Of a DNA stretch of 64,000 bases, positions 1 to 11,820 are shown in pieces. A model generated the notes under the pieces. It worked only from the letters and a program-made list of their open reading frames with translations. It had not been told where the DNA came from and searched no databases. This DNA is from Ptiloglossa arizonensis (Eukaryota > Arthropoda > Insecta > Hymenoptera > Colletidae), in contig NW_027478397.1 in assembly GCF_051014685.1 (NCBI RefSeq), forward strand, positions 186,001 through 250,000. The letters run 5' to 3'. Every line of letters starts with the position of its first letter. The first letter of the stretch is position 1. A program made the translations under genes and the position numbers.

Positions 1-177
1 ACGGATTGACGATCTCGAGAAATTCCTGTTGCATCTGAAAGCAGAAACTCGCCCGATTACAGTGGCATGTGTATTTTTGCCCTAGGCCATAGTAGTTATT
101 GGTTTCGAGTATCAGACTTGCGAAAATTTTGATGGTTCCTCAACCATTCTTTAACTTGAAACTCCCATATCTTGCGA

Positions 178-354
178 ACGGATTGACGAACTCGAGAAAT
201 TCCTGTTGCATCTGAGAGTAGAAATTCGCCCGATTACAACGGTATGTGTATATTTGCCCTAGGCCATAGCAGTTATTGGTTTCGAGTATCAGACTTGCGA
301 AAATTTTGATGGTTTCTCAACCATTCCTTAACTTCAAACTCCCATTACTCGCGA
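178..354. repeat. Representative satellite monomer (177 bp)
   Basis: One complete monomer, phased to begin at acggattgacgaactcgag and to end at ctcgcga; the next begins at 355 with the same words. Its base count gives 74 G+C of 177 (42%) and 10 CpG. It contains three 6-bp palindromes that recur in most monomers: ctcgag (191-196), cctagg (258-263) and tcgcga (349-354). It also carries a dyad at 309-324 and A/T tracts (gaaattc, gaaaattttg). The monomer is close to one nucleosome plus linker, as in many centromeric satellites. I do not recognise the satellite family by name. Confidence 0.95.
309..324. other. Conserved short hairpin/dyad in the satellite monomer (example)
   Basis: atggtt-tctc-aaccat is a perfect 6-bp inverted repeat around a 4-base loop. 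It recurs at the same place in most monomers throughout the window. Common variants either keep the stem (loop tcct, or following sequence ctctt) or break one pair (aaccaatcc; ttgattgaatctc). Short dyads are found in many centromeric satellites. That this one extrudes or binds a protein is only a possibility. Confidence 0.6.
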
Positions 355-2022
355 ACGGATTGACGAACTCGAGAAATTCCTGTTGCATCTGAAAGCAGAA
401 ACTCGCCCGATTACAACGGTGTGTGTATTTTTTCCCTTATGCCATTCCAGTTATTCTTTTCTAGCATCAGAATTGCGAAAATTTTGATGGTTTCTCAACC
501 AATCCTTAACTTCAAACTCCCATATCTCGCAAACGGATTGACGAACTCGAGAAGTTCCTGTTGTATCTGAAAGCAGAACCTCGCCCGATTACAACGGTAT
601 GTGTATTTTTTCCCTATGCCATTCCAGTTATTCGTTTCTAGCATCAGAATTGCGAAAATTTTGATGGTTTCTCAACCATTCCTTAAATTCAAACTCCCAT
701 ATCTCGCGAACGGATTGACGAACTCGAGAAGTTCCTCTTGCGTCTGAAAGCAGAAACTCGCGCGATTACAACGGTATGTGTATTTTTGCCCTAGGCCATT
801 GTAGTTATCGGTTTCCAGTATCAGATTTGCGAAAATTTTGATGGTTTCTCAACCATTCCTTAAATTCAAACTCCCATATCTCGCGAACGGATTGACGAAC
901 TCGAGAAGTTCCTCTTGCGTCTGAAAGCAGAAACTCGCCCGATTACAACGGTATGTGTATTTTTCCCCTAGGCCATTCCAGATATTCGTTTCTAGCATCG
1001 CAATTGCGAAAATTTTGATGGTTTCTCAACCATTCGTTAACTTCAAACTGCCATATCTCGCGAACGGATTGACGAACTCCAGAAATTCCTGTTGCATCTG
1101 AAAGCAGAAACTCGCCCGATTACAACGGTATGTGTATTTTTTCCCTTATGCCATTCCAGTTATTCTTTTCTAGCATCAGAATTGCGAAAATTTTGATGGT
1201 TTCTCAACCAATCCTTAACTTCAAACTCCCATATCTCGCAAACGGATTGACGAACTCGAGAAGTTCCTGTTGCATCTGAAAGCAGAACCTCGCCCGATTA
1301 CAACGGAATGTGTATTTTTTCCCTATGCAATCCAGTTATTCGTTTCTAGCATCAGAATTGCGAAAATTTTGATGGTTTCTCAACCTTCTCTTAAATCCAA
1401 ACTCCCATATCTCGCGAACGGATTGACGAATCCGAGAAATTTCTGTTGCATCTGAAAGCAGAAACTCGCCCGATCACAACGGTATGTGTATTTTTCCCCT
1501 AGGCCAGTCCAGATATTCGTTTCTAGCATCACAATTGCGAAAATTTTGATGGTTTCTCAACCATTCGCTAACTTCAAACTCCCATATCTTCGGAACGGAT
1601 TGACGAACTCGAGAAATTCCTGTTGCATCTGAAAGTAGAAACTCTCCCGATTACAACGGTATGTGTATTTTTGCACTAGGCAATAGAAGTTATTGGTTTC
1701 GAGTATCAGACTTGCGAAAATTTTGATGGTTTCTCAACCATTCCTTAACTTCAAGCTCCCATATCTCTCGAACGGATTGACGAACTAGAGAAATTCCAGT
1801 TGCATCTGAAAGCATAATCTCGCCCGATTACAATGGTATTTGAATTTTTGCCCTAGGCCATTGCAGCTATTGGTTTCGAGTATCAGACTTGCGAAAATTT
1901 TGATGGTTTCTCAACCATTCCTCAACTTCAAACTCCCATATCTCGCGAACGGATTACCAACTCGAGAAATTCCAGTTGCATCTGAAAGCATAATCTCGCC
2001 CGATTACACTGGTATTTGTATT

Positions 2023-2355
2023 TTTGCCCTAGGCCATAGCAGTTATTGGTTTCGAGTATCAGACTTGCGGAAATTTTGATGGTTTCCCAACCATTCCTTA
2101 AATTCAAACTCCCATATCTCGCGAACGGATTACCAACTCGAGAAATTCCAGTTGCATCTGAAAGCATAATCTCGCCCGATTACAATGGTATTTGAATTTT
2201 TGCCCTAGGCCATTGCAGCTATTGGTTTCGAGTATCAGACTTGCGAAAATTTTGATGGTTTCTCAACTATTCCTTAACTTCAAGCTCCCATATCTCTCGA
2301 ACGGATTGACGAACTAGAGAAATTCCAGTTGCATCTGAAAGTAGAAACTCGCCCG
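2023..2355. repeat. Block duplication c, copy 1 (matches 3616-3948)
   Basis: A 333-bp match at an offset of 1,593 bp (9 monomers). It contains the 176-bp ggattaccaac monomer type characteristic of domain B. A relative also lies near 15781-16110, beyond the insert. Confidence 0.8.
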
Positions 2356-2519
2356 TTTACAATGGTGTGTGTATTTTTGCCCTAGGCAATTGTAGTTATT
2401 GGTTTCGAGTATCAGACTTGCGAAAATTTTGATGGTTTCTCAACCATTCCTTAACTTCAAACTCCCACATCTCGCGAACGGATTGTCGAACTAGAGAAAT
2501 TCCAGTTGCATCTGAAAGC

Positions 2520-3662
2520 AGAAACTCGCCCGATTACAACGGTATGTGTATTTTTGCCCTAGGCCATTGTAGTTATTGCTTTCGAGTATCAGACTAGCGA
2601 AAATTTTGATGGTTTCTCAACCAATCCTTAACTTCAAACTCCCATATCTCGCAAACGGATTGACGAACTCGAGAAGTTCCTGTTGCATCTGAAAGCAGAA
2701 CCTCGCCCGATTACAACGGTATGTGTGTTTTTTCCCTATGCCATTCCAGATATTCATTTCTTGCATCGCAATTGCGAAAATTTTGATGGTTTCTCAACCA
2801 TTCGTTAACTTCAAACTCCCATATCTCGCGAACGGATTGACGAACTCCAGAAATTCCTGTTGCATCTGAAAGCAGAAACTCGCCCGATTACAACGGTATG
2901 TGTATTTTTTCCCTTATGCCATTCCAGTTATTCTTTTCTAGCATCAGAATTGCGAAAATTTTGATGGTTTCTCAACCAATCCTTAACTTCAAACTCCCAT
3001 ATCTCGCAAACGGATTGACGAACTCGAGAAGTTCCTGTTGCATCTGAAAGCAGAACCTCGCCCGATTACAACGGTATGTGTATTTTTTCCCTATGCCATT
3101 CCAGTTATTCGTTTCTAGCATCAGAATTGCGAAAATTTTGATGGTTTCTCAACCATTCCTTAAATTCAAACTCCCATATCTCGCGAACGGATTGACGAAC
3201 TCGAGAAATTCCTTTTGCATCTGAAAGTAGAAACTCGCCCGATTACAATGTTGTGTGTATTTTTGCCCTAGGACAAAGTAGTTATTGGTTTCGAGTATCA
3301 GACTTACTAAAATTTTGATGGTTTCTCAACCAATCCGTAACTTCAAACTCCCATATCTCGCGAACGGATTGACGATCTCGAGAAATTCCTGTTGCATCTG
3401 AAAGCAGAAACTCGCCCGATTACAGTGGCATGTGTATTTTTGCCCTAGGCCATAGTAGTTATTGGTTTCGAGTATCAGACTTGCGAAAATTTTGATGGTT
3501 CCTCAACCATTCTTTAACTTGAAACTCCCATATCTTGCGAACGGATTGACGAACTCGAGAAATTCCTGTTGCATCTGAGAGTAGAAATTCGCCCGATTAC
3601 AACGGTATGTGTATATTTGCCCTAGGCCATAGCAGTTATTGGTTTCGAGTATCAGACTTGCG
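2520..3662. repeat. Block duplication b, copy 1 (matches 3936-5078)
   Basis: A 1,143-bp match at an offset of 1,416 bp (8 monomers). It has a few substitutions, for example attgctttcg versus attgctatcg and caatgttgtg versus caatggtgtg. It ends where copy 1 reads cttgcgga and copy 2 reads cttgcgaa. The last 47 bases (3616-3662) are shared with block c and mark a junction. Confidence 0.85.
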
Positions 3663-3948
3663 GAAATTTTGATGGTTTCCCAACCATTCCTTAAATTCAA
3701 ACTCCCATATCTCGCGAACGGATTACCAACTCGAGAAATTCCAGTTGCATCTGAAAGCATAATCTCGCCCGATTACAATGGTATTTGAATTTTTGCCCTA
3801 GGCCATTGCAGCTATTGGTTTCGAGTATCAGACTTGCGAAAATTTTGATGGTTTCTCAACTATTCCTTAACTTCAAGCTCCCATATCTCTCGAACGGATT
3901 GACGAACTAGAGAAATTCCAGTTGCATCTGAAAGTAGAAACTCGCCCG
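3616..3948. repeat. Block duplication c, copy 2 (matches 2023-2355)
   Basis: Second copy of the 333-bp block. It overlaps block b copy 1 by 47 bp on its left and block b copy 2 by 13 bp on its right. This segment is therefore spliced between two other copied blocks at stretches of identity. Confidence 0.8.
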
Positions 3949-5078
3949 ATTACAACGGTATGTGTATTTTTGCCCTAGGCCATTGTAGTTATTGCTATCG
4001 AGTATCAGACTAGCGAAAATTTTGATGGTTTCTCAACCAATCCTTAACTTCAAACTCCCATATCTCGCAAACGGATTGACGAACTCGAGAAGTTCCTGTT
4101 GCATCTGAAAGCAGAACCTCGCCCGATTACAACGGTATGTGTGTTTTTTCCCTATGCCATTCCAGATATTCATTTCTTGCATCGCAATTGCGAAAATTTT
4201 GATGGTTTCTCAACCATTCGTTAACTTCAAACTCCCATATCTCGCGAACGGATTGACGAACTCCAGAAATTCCTGTTGCATCTGAAAGCAGAAACTCACC
4301 CGATTACAACGGTATGTGTATTTTTTCCCTTATGCCATTCCAGTTATTCTTTTCTAGCATCAGAATTGCGAAAATTTTGATGGTTTCTCAACCAATCCTT
4401 AACTTCAAACTCCCATATCTCGCAAACGGATTGACGAACTCGAGAAGTTCCTGTTGCATCTGAAAGCAGAACCTCGCCCGATTACAACGGTATGTGTATT
4501 TTTTCCCTATGCCATTCCAGTTATTCGTTTCTAGCATCAGAATTGCGAAAATTTTGATGGTTTCTCAACCATTCCTTAAATTCAAACTCCCATATCTCGC
4601 GAACGGATTGACGAACTCGAGAAATTCCTTTTGCATCTGAAAGTAGAAACTCGCCCGATTACAATGGTGTGTGTATTTTTGCCCTAGGACAAAGTAGTTA
4701 TTGGTTTCGAGTATCAGACTTACTAAAATTTTGATGGTTTCTCAACCAATCCGTAACTTCAAACTCCCATATCTCGCGAACGGATTGACGATCTCGAGAA
4801 ATTCCTGTTGCATCTGAAAGCAGAAACTCGCCCGATTACAGTGGCATGTGTATTTTTGCCCTAGGCCATAGTAGTTATTGGTTTCGAGTATCAGACTTGC
4901 GAAAATTTTGATGGTTCCTCAACCATTCTTTAACTTGAAACTCCCATATCTTGCGAACGGATTGACGAACTCGAGAAATTCCTGTTGCATCTGAGAGTAG
5001 AAATTCGCCCGATTACAACGGTATGTGTATATTTGCCCTAGGCCATAGCAGTTATTGGTTTCGAGTATCAGACTTGCG
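3936..5078. repeat. Block duplication b, copy 2 (matches 2520-3662)
   Basis: Second copy of the 1,143-bp block, 1,416 bp downstream of the first. A private change at about 4297 turns actcgccc into actcaccc. From 4780 on it also forms the start of block a copy 2. Confidence 0.85.
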
Positions 5079-6533
5079 AAAATTTTGATGGTTTCTCAAC
5101 CATTCCTTAACTTCAAACTCCCATTACTCGCGAACGGATTGACGAACTCGAGAAATTCCTGTTGCATCTGAAAGCAGAAACTCGCCCGATTACAACGGTG
5201 TGTGTATTTTTTCCCTTATGCCATTCCAGTTATTCTTTTCTAGCATCAGAATTGCGAAAATTTTGATGGTTTCTCAACCAATCCTTAACTTCAAACTCCC
5301 ATATCTCGCAAACGGATTGACGAACTCGAGAAGTTCCTGTTGTATCTGAAAGCAGAACCTCGCCCGATTACAACGGTATGTGTATTTTTTCCCTATGCCA
5401 TTCCAGTTATTCGTTTCTAGCATCAGAATTGCGAAAATTTTGATGGTTTCTCAACCATTCCTTAAATTCAAACTCCCATATCTCGCGAACGGATTGACGA
5501 ACTCGAGAAGTTCCTCTTGCGTCTGAAAGCAGAAACTCGCGCGATTACAACGGTATGTGTATTTTTGCCCTAGGCCATTGTAGTTATCGGTTTCCAGTAT
5601 CAGATTTGCGAAAATTTTGATGGTTTCTCAACCATTCCTTAAATTCAAACTCCCATATCTCGCGAACGGATTGACGAACTCGAGAAGTTCCTCTTGCGTC
5701 TGAAAGCAGAAACTCGCCCGATTACAACGGTATGTGTATTTTTCCCCTAGGCCATTCCAGATATTCGTTTCTAGCATCGCAATTGCGAAAATTTTGATGG
5801 TTTCTCAACCATTCGTTAACTTCAAACTGCCATATCTCGCGAACGGATTGACGAACTCCAGAAATTCCTGTTGCATCTGAAAGCAGAAACTCGCCCGATT
5901 ACAACGGTATGTGTATTTTTTCCCTTATGCCATTCCAGTTATTCTTTTCTAGCATCAGAATTGCGAAAATTTTGATGGTTTCTCAACCAATCCTTAACTT
6001 CAAACTCCCATATCTCGCAAACGGATTGACGAACTCGAGAAGTTCCTGTTGCATCTGAAAGCAGAACCTCGCCCGATTACAACGGAATGTGTATTTTTTC
6101 CCTATGCAATCCAGTTATTCGTTTCTAGCATCAGAATTGCGAAAATTTTGATGGTTTCTCAACCTTCTCTTAAATCCAAACTCCCATATCTCGCGAACGG
6201 ATTGACGAATCCGAGAAATTTCTGTTGCATCTGAAAGCAGAAACTCGCCCGATCACAACGGTATGTGTATTTTTCCCCTAGGCCAGTCCAGATATTCGTT
6301 TCTAGCATCACAATTGCGAAAATTTTGATGGTTTCTCAACCATTCGCTAACTTCAAACTCCCATATCTTCGGAACGGATTGACGAACTCGAGAAATTCCT
6401 GTTGCATCTGAAAGTAGAAACTCTCCCGATTACAACGGTATGTGTATTTTTGCACTAGGCAATAGAAGTTATTGGTTTCGAGTATCAGACTTGCGAAAAT
6501 TTTGATGGTTTCTCAACCATTCCTTAACTTCAA
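4780..6533. repeat. Block duplication a, copy 2 (matches 1-1754)
   Basis: Second copy of the block at 1-1754, in register with the monomer phase. It ends at a one-base divergence at 6534. The sequence to its left (3936-5078) belongs to another duplicated block that overlaps it, so the two copying events are nested. Confidence 0.9.
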
Positions 6534-7139
6534 ACTCCCATATCTCGCGAACGGATTGACGAACTCGAGAAGTTCCTGTTGCATCTGAAAGCAGAACCTC
6601 GCCCGATTACAACGGCATGTGTATTTTTTCCCTATGCCATTCCAGTTATTCTTTTCTAGCATCAGAATTGCGAAAATTTTGATGGTTTCTCAACCAATCC
6701 TTAACTTCAAACTCCTATATCTCGCAAACGGATTGACGAACTCGAGAAGTTCCTGTTGTATCTGAAAGCAGAACCTCGCCCGATTACAACGGTATGTGTA
6801 TTTTTTCCCTATGCCATTCCAGTTATTCGTTTCTAGCATCAGAATTGCGAAAATTTTGACGGTTTCTCAACCATCTCTTAAATCCAAACTTCGATATCTC
6901 GCGAATGGATTGACGAACTCGAGAAGTTCCTCTTGCGTCTGAAAGCAGAAACTCGCCCGATTACAACGGTATGTGTATTTTTGCCCTAGGCCATTGTAGT
7001 TATTGCTTTCGAGTATCAGACTAGCGAAAATTTTGATGGTTTGTCAAACTTCTCTTAAATCCAAACTCCCATATCTCGCGAACGGATTGACGAATCCGAG
7101 AAATTTCTGTTGCATCTGAAAGCAGAAACTCGCCCGATC

Positions 7140-7908
7140 ACAACGGTATGTGTATTTTTCCCCTAGGCCATTCCAGATATTCGTTTCTAGCATCGCAATT
7201 GCGAAAATTTTGATGGTTTCTCAACCATTCGTTAACTTCAAACTGCCATATCTCGCGAACGGATTGACGAACTCCAGAAATTCCTGTTGCATCTGAAAGC
7301 AGAAACTCGCCCGATTACAACGGTATGTGTATTTTTTCCCTTATGCCATTCCAGTTATTCTTTTCTAGCATCAGAATTGCGAAAATTTTGATGGTTTCTC
7401 AACCAATCCTTAACTTCAAACTCCCATATCTCGCAAACGGATTGTCGAACTCGAGAAGTTCCTGTTGCATCTGAAAGCAGAACCTCGCCCGATTACAACG
7501 GTATGTGTATTTTTTCCCTATGCAATCCAGTTATTCGTTTCTAGCATCAGAATTGCGAAAATTTTGATGGTTTCTCAACCTTCTCTTAAATCCAAACTCC
7601 CATATCTCGCGAACGGATTGACGAATCCGAGAAATTTCTGTTGCATCTGAAAGCAGAAACTCGCCCGATCACAACGGTATGTGTATTTTTCCCCTAGGCC
7701 ATTCCAGATATTCGTTTCTAGCATCACAATTGCGAAAATTTTGATGGTTTCTCAACCATTCGTTAACTTCAAACTCCCATATCTTCGGAACGGATTGACG
7801 AACTCGAGAAATTCCTGTTGCATCTGAAAGTAGAAACTCGCCCGATTACAATGGTGTGTGTATTTTTGCCCTAGGACAAAGTAGTTATTGGTTTCGAGTA
7901 TCAGACTT
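7140..7908. repeat. Block duplication f, copy 1 (matches 9443-10211)
   Basis: A 769-bp match at an offset of 2,303 bp (13 monomers plus 2 bases). Differences seen include gattgtcgaa versus gattgacgaa and atatctcgcg versus atttctcgcg. The match stops where copy 1 reads cagacttact and copy 2 reads cagacttgcg. Confidence 0.8.
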
Positions 7909-8056
7909 ACTAAAATTTTGATGGTTTCTCAACCAATCCGTAACTTCAAACTCCCATATCTCGCGAACGGATTGACGATCTCGAGAAATTCCTGTTGCAT
8001 CTGAAAGCAGAAACTCGCCCGATTACAGTGGCATGTGTATTTTTGCATTAGGCCAT

Positions 8057-9006
8057 AGTAGTTATTGGTTTCGAGTATCAGACTTGCGAAAATTTTGATG
8101 GTTCCTCAACCATTCTTTAACTTGAAACTCCCATATCTTGCGAACGGATTGACGAACTCGAGAAATTCCTGTTGCATCTGAGACTAGAAATTCGCCCGAT
8201 TACAACGGTATGTGTATATTTGCCCTAGGCCATAGCAGTTATTGGTTTCGAGTATCAGACTTGCGAAAATTTTGATGGTTTCTCAACCATTCCTTAACTT
8301 CAAACTCCCATTACTCGCGAACGGATTGACGAACTCGAGAAATTCCTGTTGCATCTGAAAGCAGAAACTCGCCCGATTACAACGGTATGTGTATTTTTTC
8401 CCTTATGCCATTCCAGTTATTCTTTTCTAGCATCAGAATTGCGAAAATTTTGATGGTTTCTCAACCAATCCTTAACTTCAAACTCCCATATCTCGCAAAC
8501 GGATTGACGAACTCGAGAAGTTCCTGTTGCATCTGAAAGCAGAACCTCGCCCGATTACAACGGTATGTGTATTTTTTCCCTATGCCATTCCAGTTATTCG
8601 TTTCTAGCATCAGAATTGCGAAAATTTTGATGGTTTCTCAACCATTCCTTAAATTCAAACTCCCATATCTCGCGAACGGATTGACGAACTCGAGAAGTTC
8701 CTCTTGCGTCTGAAAGCAGAAACTCGCCCGATTACAACGGTATGTGTATTTTTGCCCTAGGCCATTGTAGTTATTGGTTTCCAGTATCAGACTTGCGAAA
8801 ATTTTGATGGTTTCTCAACCATTCCTTAAATTCAAACTCCCATATCTCGCGAACGGATTGACGAACTCGAGAAGTTCCTCTTGCGTCTGAAAGCAGAAAC
8901 TCGCCCGATTACAACGGTATGTGTATTTTTGCCCTAGGCCATTGTAGTTATCGGTTTCCAGTATCAGACTTGCGAAAATTTTGATGGTTTCTCAACCATT
9001 CCTTAA
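8057..9006. repeat. Block duplication e, copy 1 (matches 10183-11132)
   Basis: A 950-bp match at an offset of 2,126 bp (12 monomers plus 2 bases). It includes tandem monomers with cctcttgcgtctg and ggtttccagtatcag. Differences seen: tgagactaga versus tgagagtaga, and gttatcgg versus gttattgg. Confidence 0.8.
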
Positions 9007-9442
9007 ATTCAAACTCCCATATCTCGCGAACGGATTGACGAACTCGAGAAATTCCTGTTGCATCTGAAAGCAGAAACTCGCCCGATTACAACGGTATGTG
9101 TATTTTTTCCCTTATGCCATTCCAGTTATTCTTTTCTAGCATCAGAATTGCGAAAATTTTGATGGTTTCTCAACCAATCCTTAACTTCAAACTCCCATAT
9201 CTCGCAAACGGATTGACGAACTCGAGAAGTTCCTGTTGCATCTGAAAGCAGAACCTCGCCCGATTACAACGGTATGTGTATTTTTTCCCTATGCCATTCC
9301 AGTTATTCGTTTCTAGCATCAGAATTGCGAAAATTTTGATGGTTTCTCAACCATTCGTTAACTTCAAACTGCCATATCTCGGGAACGGATTGACGAACTC
9401 CAGAAATTCCTGTTGCATCTGAAAGCAGAAACTCGCACGATT

Positions 9443-10211
9443 ACAACGGTATGTGTATTTTTCCCCTAGGCCATTCCAGATATTCGTTTCTAGCATCGCA
9501 ATTGCGAAAATTTTGATGGTTTCTCAACCATTCGTTAACTTCAAACTGCCATTTCTCGCGAACGGATTGACGAACTCCAGAAATTCCTGTTGCATCTGAA
9601 AGCAGAAACTCGCCCGATTACAACGGTATGTGTATTTTTTCCCTTATGCCATTCCAGTTATTCTTTTCTAGCATCAGAATTGCGAAAATTTTGATGGTTT
9701 CTCAACCAATCCTTAACTTCAAACTCCCATATCTCGCAAACGGATTGACGAACTCGAGAAGTTCCTGTTGCATCTGAAAGCAGAACCTCGCCCGATTACA
9801 ACGGTATGTGTATTTTTTCCCTATGCAATCCAGTTATTCGTTTCTAGCATCAGAATTGCGAAAATTTTGATGGTTTCTCAACCTTCTCTTAAATCCAAAC
9901 TCCCATATCTCGCGAACGGATTGACGAATCCGAGAAATTTCTGTTGCATCTGAAAGCAGAAACTCGCCCGATCACAACGGTATGTGTATTTTTCCCCTAG
10001 GCCATTCCAGATATTCGTTTCTAGCATCACAATTGCGAAAATTTTGATGGTTTCTCAACCATTCGTTAACTTCAAACTCCCATATCTTCGGAACGGATTG
10101 ACGAACTCGAGAAATTCCTGTTGCATCTGAAAGTAGAAACTCGCCCGATTACAATGGTGTGTGTATTTTTGCCCTAGGACAAAGTAGTTATTGGTTTCGA
10201 GTATCAGACTT
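9443..10211. repeat. Block duplication f, copy 2 (matches 7140-7908)
   Basis: Second copy of the 769-bp block. Its last 29 bases (10183-10211) are also the first bases of block e copy 2. The array therefore switches source here within identical sequence. Confidence 0.8.
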
Positions 10212-11132
10212 GCGAAAATTTTGATGGTTCCTCAACCATTCTTTAACTTGAAACTCCCATATCTTGCGAACGGATTGACGAACTCGAGAAATTCCTGTTG
10301 CATCTGAGAGTAGAAATTCGCCCGATTACAACGGTATGTGTATATTTGCCCTAGGCCATAGCAGTTATTGGTTTCGAGTATCAGACTTGCGAAAATTTTG
10401 ATGGTTTCTCAACCATTCCTTAACTTCAAACTCCCATTACTCGCGAACGGATTGACGAACTCGAGAAATTCCTGTTGCATCTGAAAGCAGAAACTCGCCC
10501 GATTACAACGGTATGTGTATTTTTTCCCTTATGCCATTCCAGTTATTCTTTTCTAGCATCAGAAATGCGAAAATTTTGATGGTTTCTCAACCAATCCTTA
10601 ACTTCAAACTCCCATATCTCGCAAACGGATTGACGAACTCGAGAAGTTCCTGTTGCATCTGAAAGCAGAACCTCGCCCGATTACAACGGTATGTGTATTT
10701 TTTCCCTATGCCATTCCAGTTATTCGTTTCTAGCATCAGAATTGCGAAAATTTTGATGGTTTCTCAACCATTCCTTAAATTCAAACTCCCATATCTCGCG
10801 AACGGATTGACGAACTCGAGAAGTTCCTCTTGCGTCTGAAAGCAGAAACTCGCCCGATTACAACGGTATGTGTATTTTTGCCCTAGGCCATTGTAGTTAT
10901 TGGTTTCCAGTATCAGACTTGCGAAAATTTTGATGGTTTCTCAACCATTCCTTAAATTCAAACTCCCATATCTCGCGAACGGATTGACGAACTCGAGAAG
11001 TTCCTCTTGCGTCTGAAAGCAGAAACTCGCCCGATTACAACGGTATGTGTATTTTTGCCCTAGGCCATTGTAGTTATTGGTTTCCAGTATCAGACTTGCG
11101 AAAATTTTGATGGTTTCTCAACCATTCCTTAA
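10183..11132. repeat. Block duplication e, copy 2 (matches 8057-9006)
   Basis: Second copy of the 950-bp block. It ends where taaattc in copy 1 becomes taacttc here. Confidence 0.8.
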
Positions 11133-11820
11133 CTTCAAACTCACATATCTCGCAAACGGATTGACGAAATCGAGAAATTCCTGTTGCATCTGAAAGCAGA
11201 AACTCGCCCGATTACAACGGTATGTGTATTTTTTGCCCTAGGCCGTGCCAGTTAGTCGTTTCTAGCATCAGAATTGCGAAAATTTTGACGGTTTCTCAAC
11301 CATCTCTTAAATCCAAACTTCGATATCTCGCGAATGGATTGACGAACTCGAGAAGTTCCTCTTGCGTCTGAAAGCAGAAACTCGCCCGATTACAACGGTA
11401 TGTGTCTTTTTTCCCTATGCAATCCAGTTATTCGTTTCTAGCATCAGAATTGCGAAAATTTTGATGGTTTCTCAACCTTCTCTTAAATCCAAACTCCCAT
11501 ATCTCGCGAACGGATTGACGAATCCGAGAAATTTCTGTTGCATCTGAAAGCAGAAACTCGCCCGATCACAACGGTATGTGTATTTTTCCCCTAGGCCATT
11601 CCAGATATTCGTTTCTAGCATCACAATTGCGAAAATTTTGATGGTTTCTCAACCATTCGTTAACTTCAAACTCCCATATCTTCGGAACGGATTGACGAAC
11701 TCGAGAAATTCCAGTTGCATCTGAAAGTAGAAACTCTCCCGATTACAACGGTATGTGTATTTTTGCACTAGGCAATAGAAGTTATTGGTTTCGAGTATCA
11801 GACTTGCGAAAATTTTGATG

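Larger units (their letters stand above)
1..1754. repeat. Block duplication a, copy 1 (matches 4780-6533)
   Basis: This stretch recurs at 4780-6533 with an offset of 4,779 bp, exactly 27 x 177. I saw no mismatch in the lines compared. The match ends where copy 1 reads tcaagctccc and copy 2 reads tcaaactccc. Copy 1 is cut by the window edge, so the block may extend further left. Its first 299 bases also recur at 3364-3662, offset 19 monomers. Confidence 0.9.
1..11820. repeat. 177-bp satellite array, domain A (mosaic of block duplications)
   Basis: Head-to-tail 177-bp monomers, all in the same orientation. Many monomers here carry ccctatgccattccag or cccttatgccattccag in place of the more general ccctaggccatag, together with ttctagcatcagaattgcg in place of ttcgagtatcagacttgcg. 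The 'cttatgcc' form is one base longer. A patch of domain-B type monomers (ggattaccaactcgag) lies at about 1860-2460. The domain is assembled from copied blocks of several monomers, listed separately. No gene, RNA gene or unique sequence is seen between monomers. The right edge is approximate, set where the ccctatgcc monomers stop. Confidence 0.95.

Noticed and set aside
178..354. CENP-B box in the monomer
   Set aside because: I searched both strands of the monomer for the ttcg....a..cggg core. The nearest words (ttcgtcaatccg on the minus strand, ttcgagtatcag on the plus strand) lack the required a and cggg positions.
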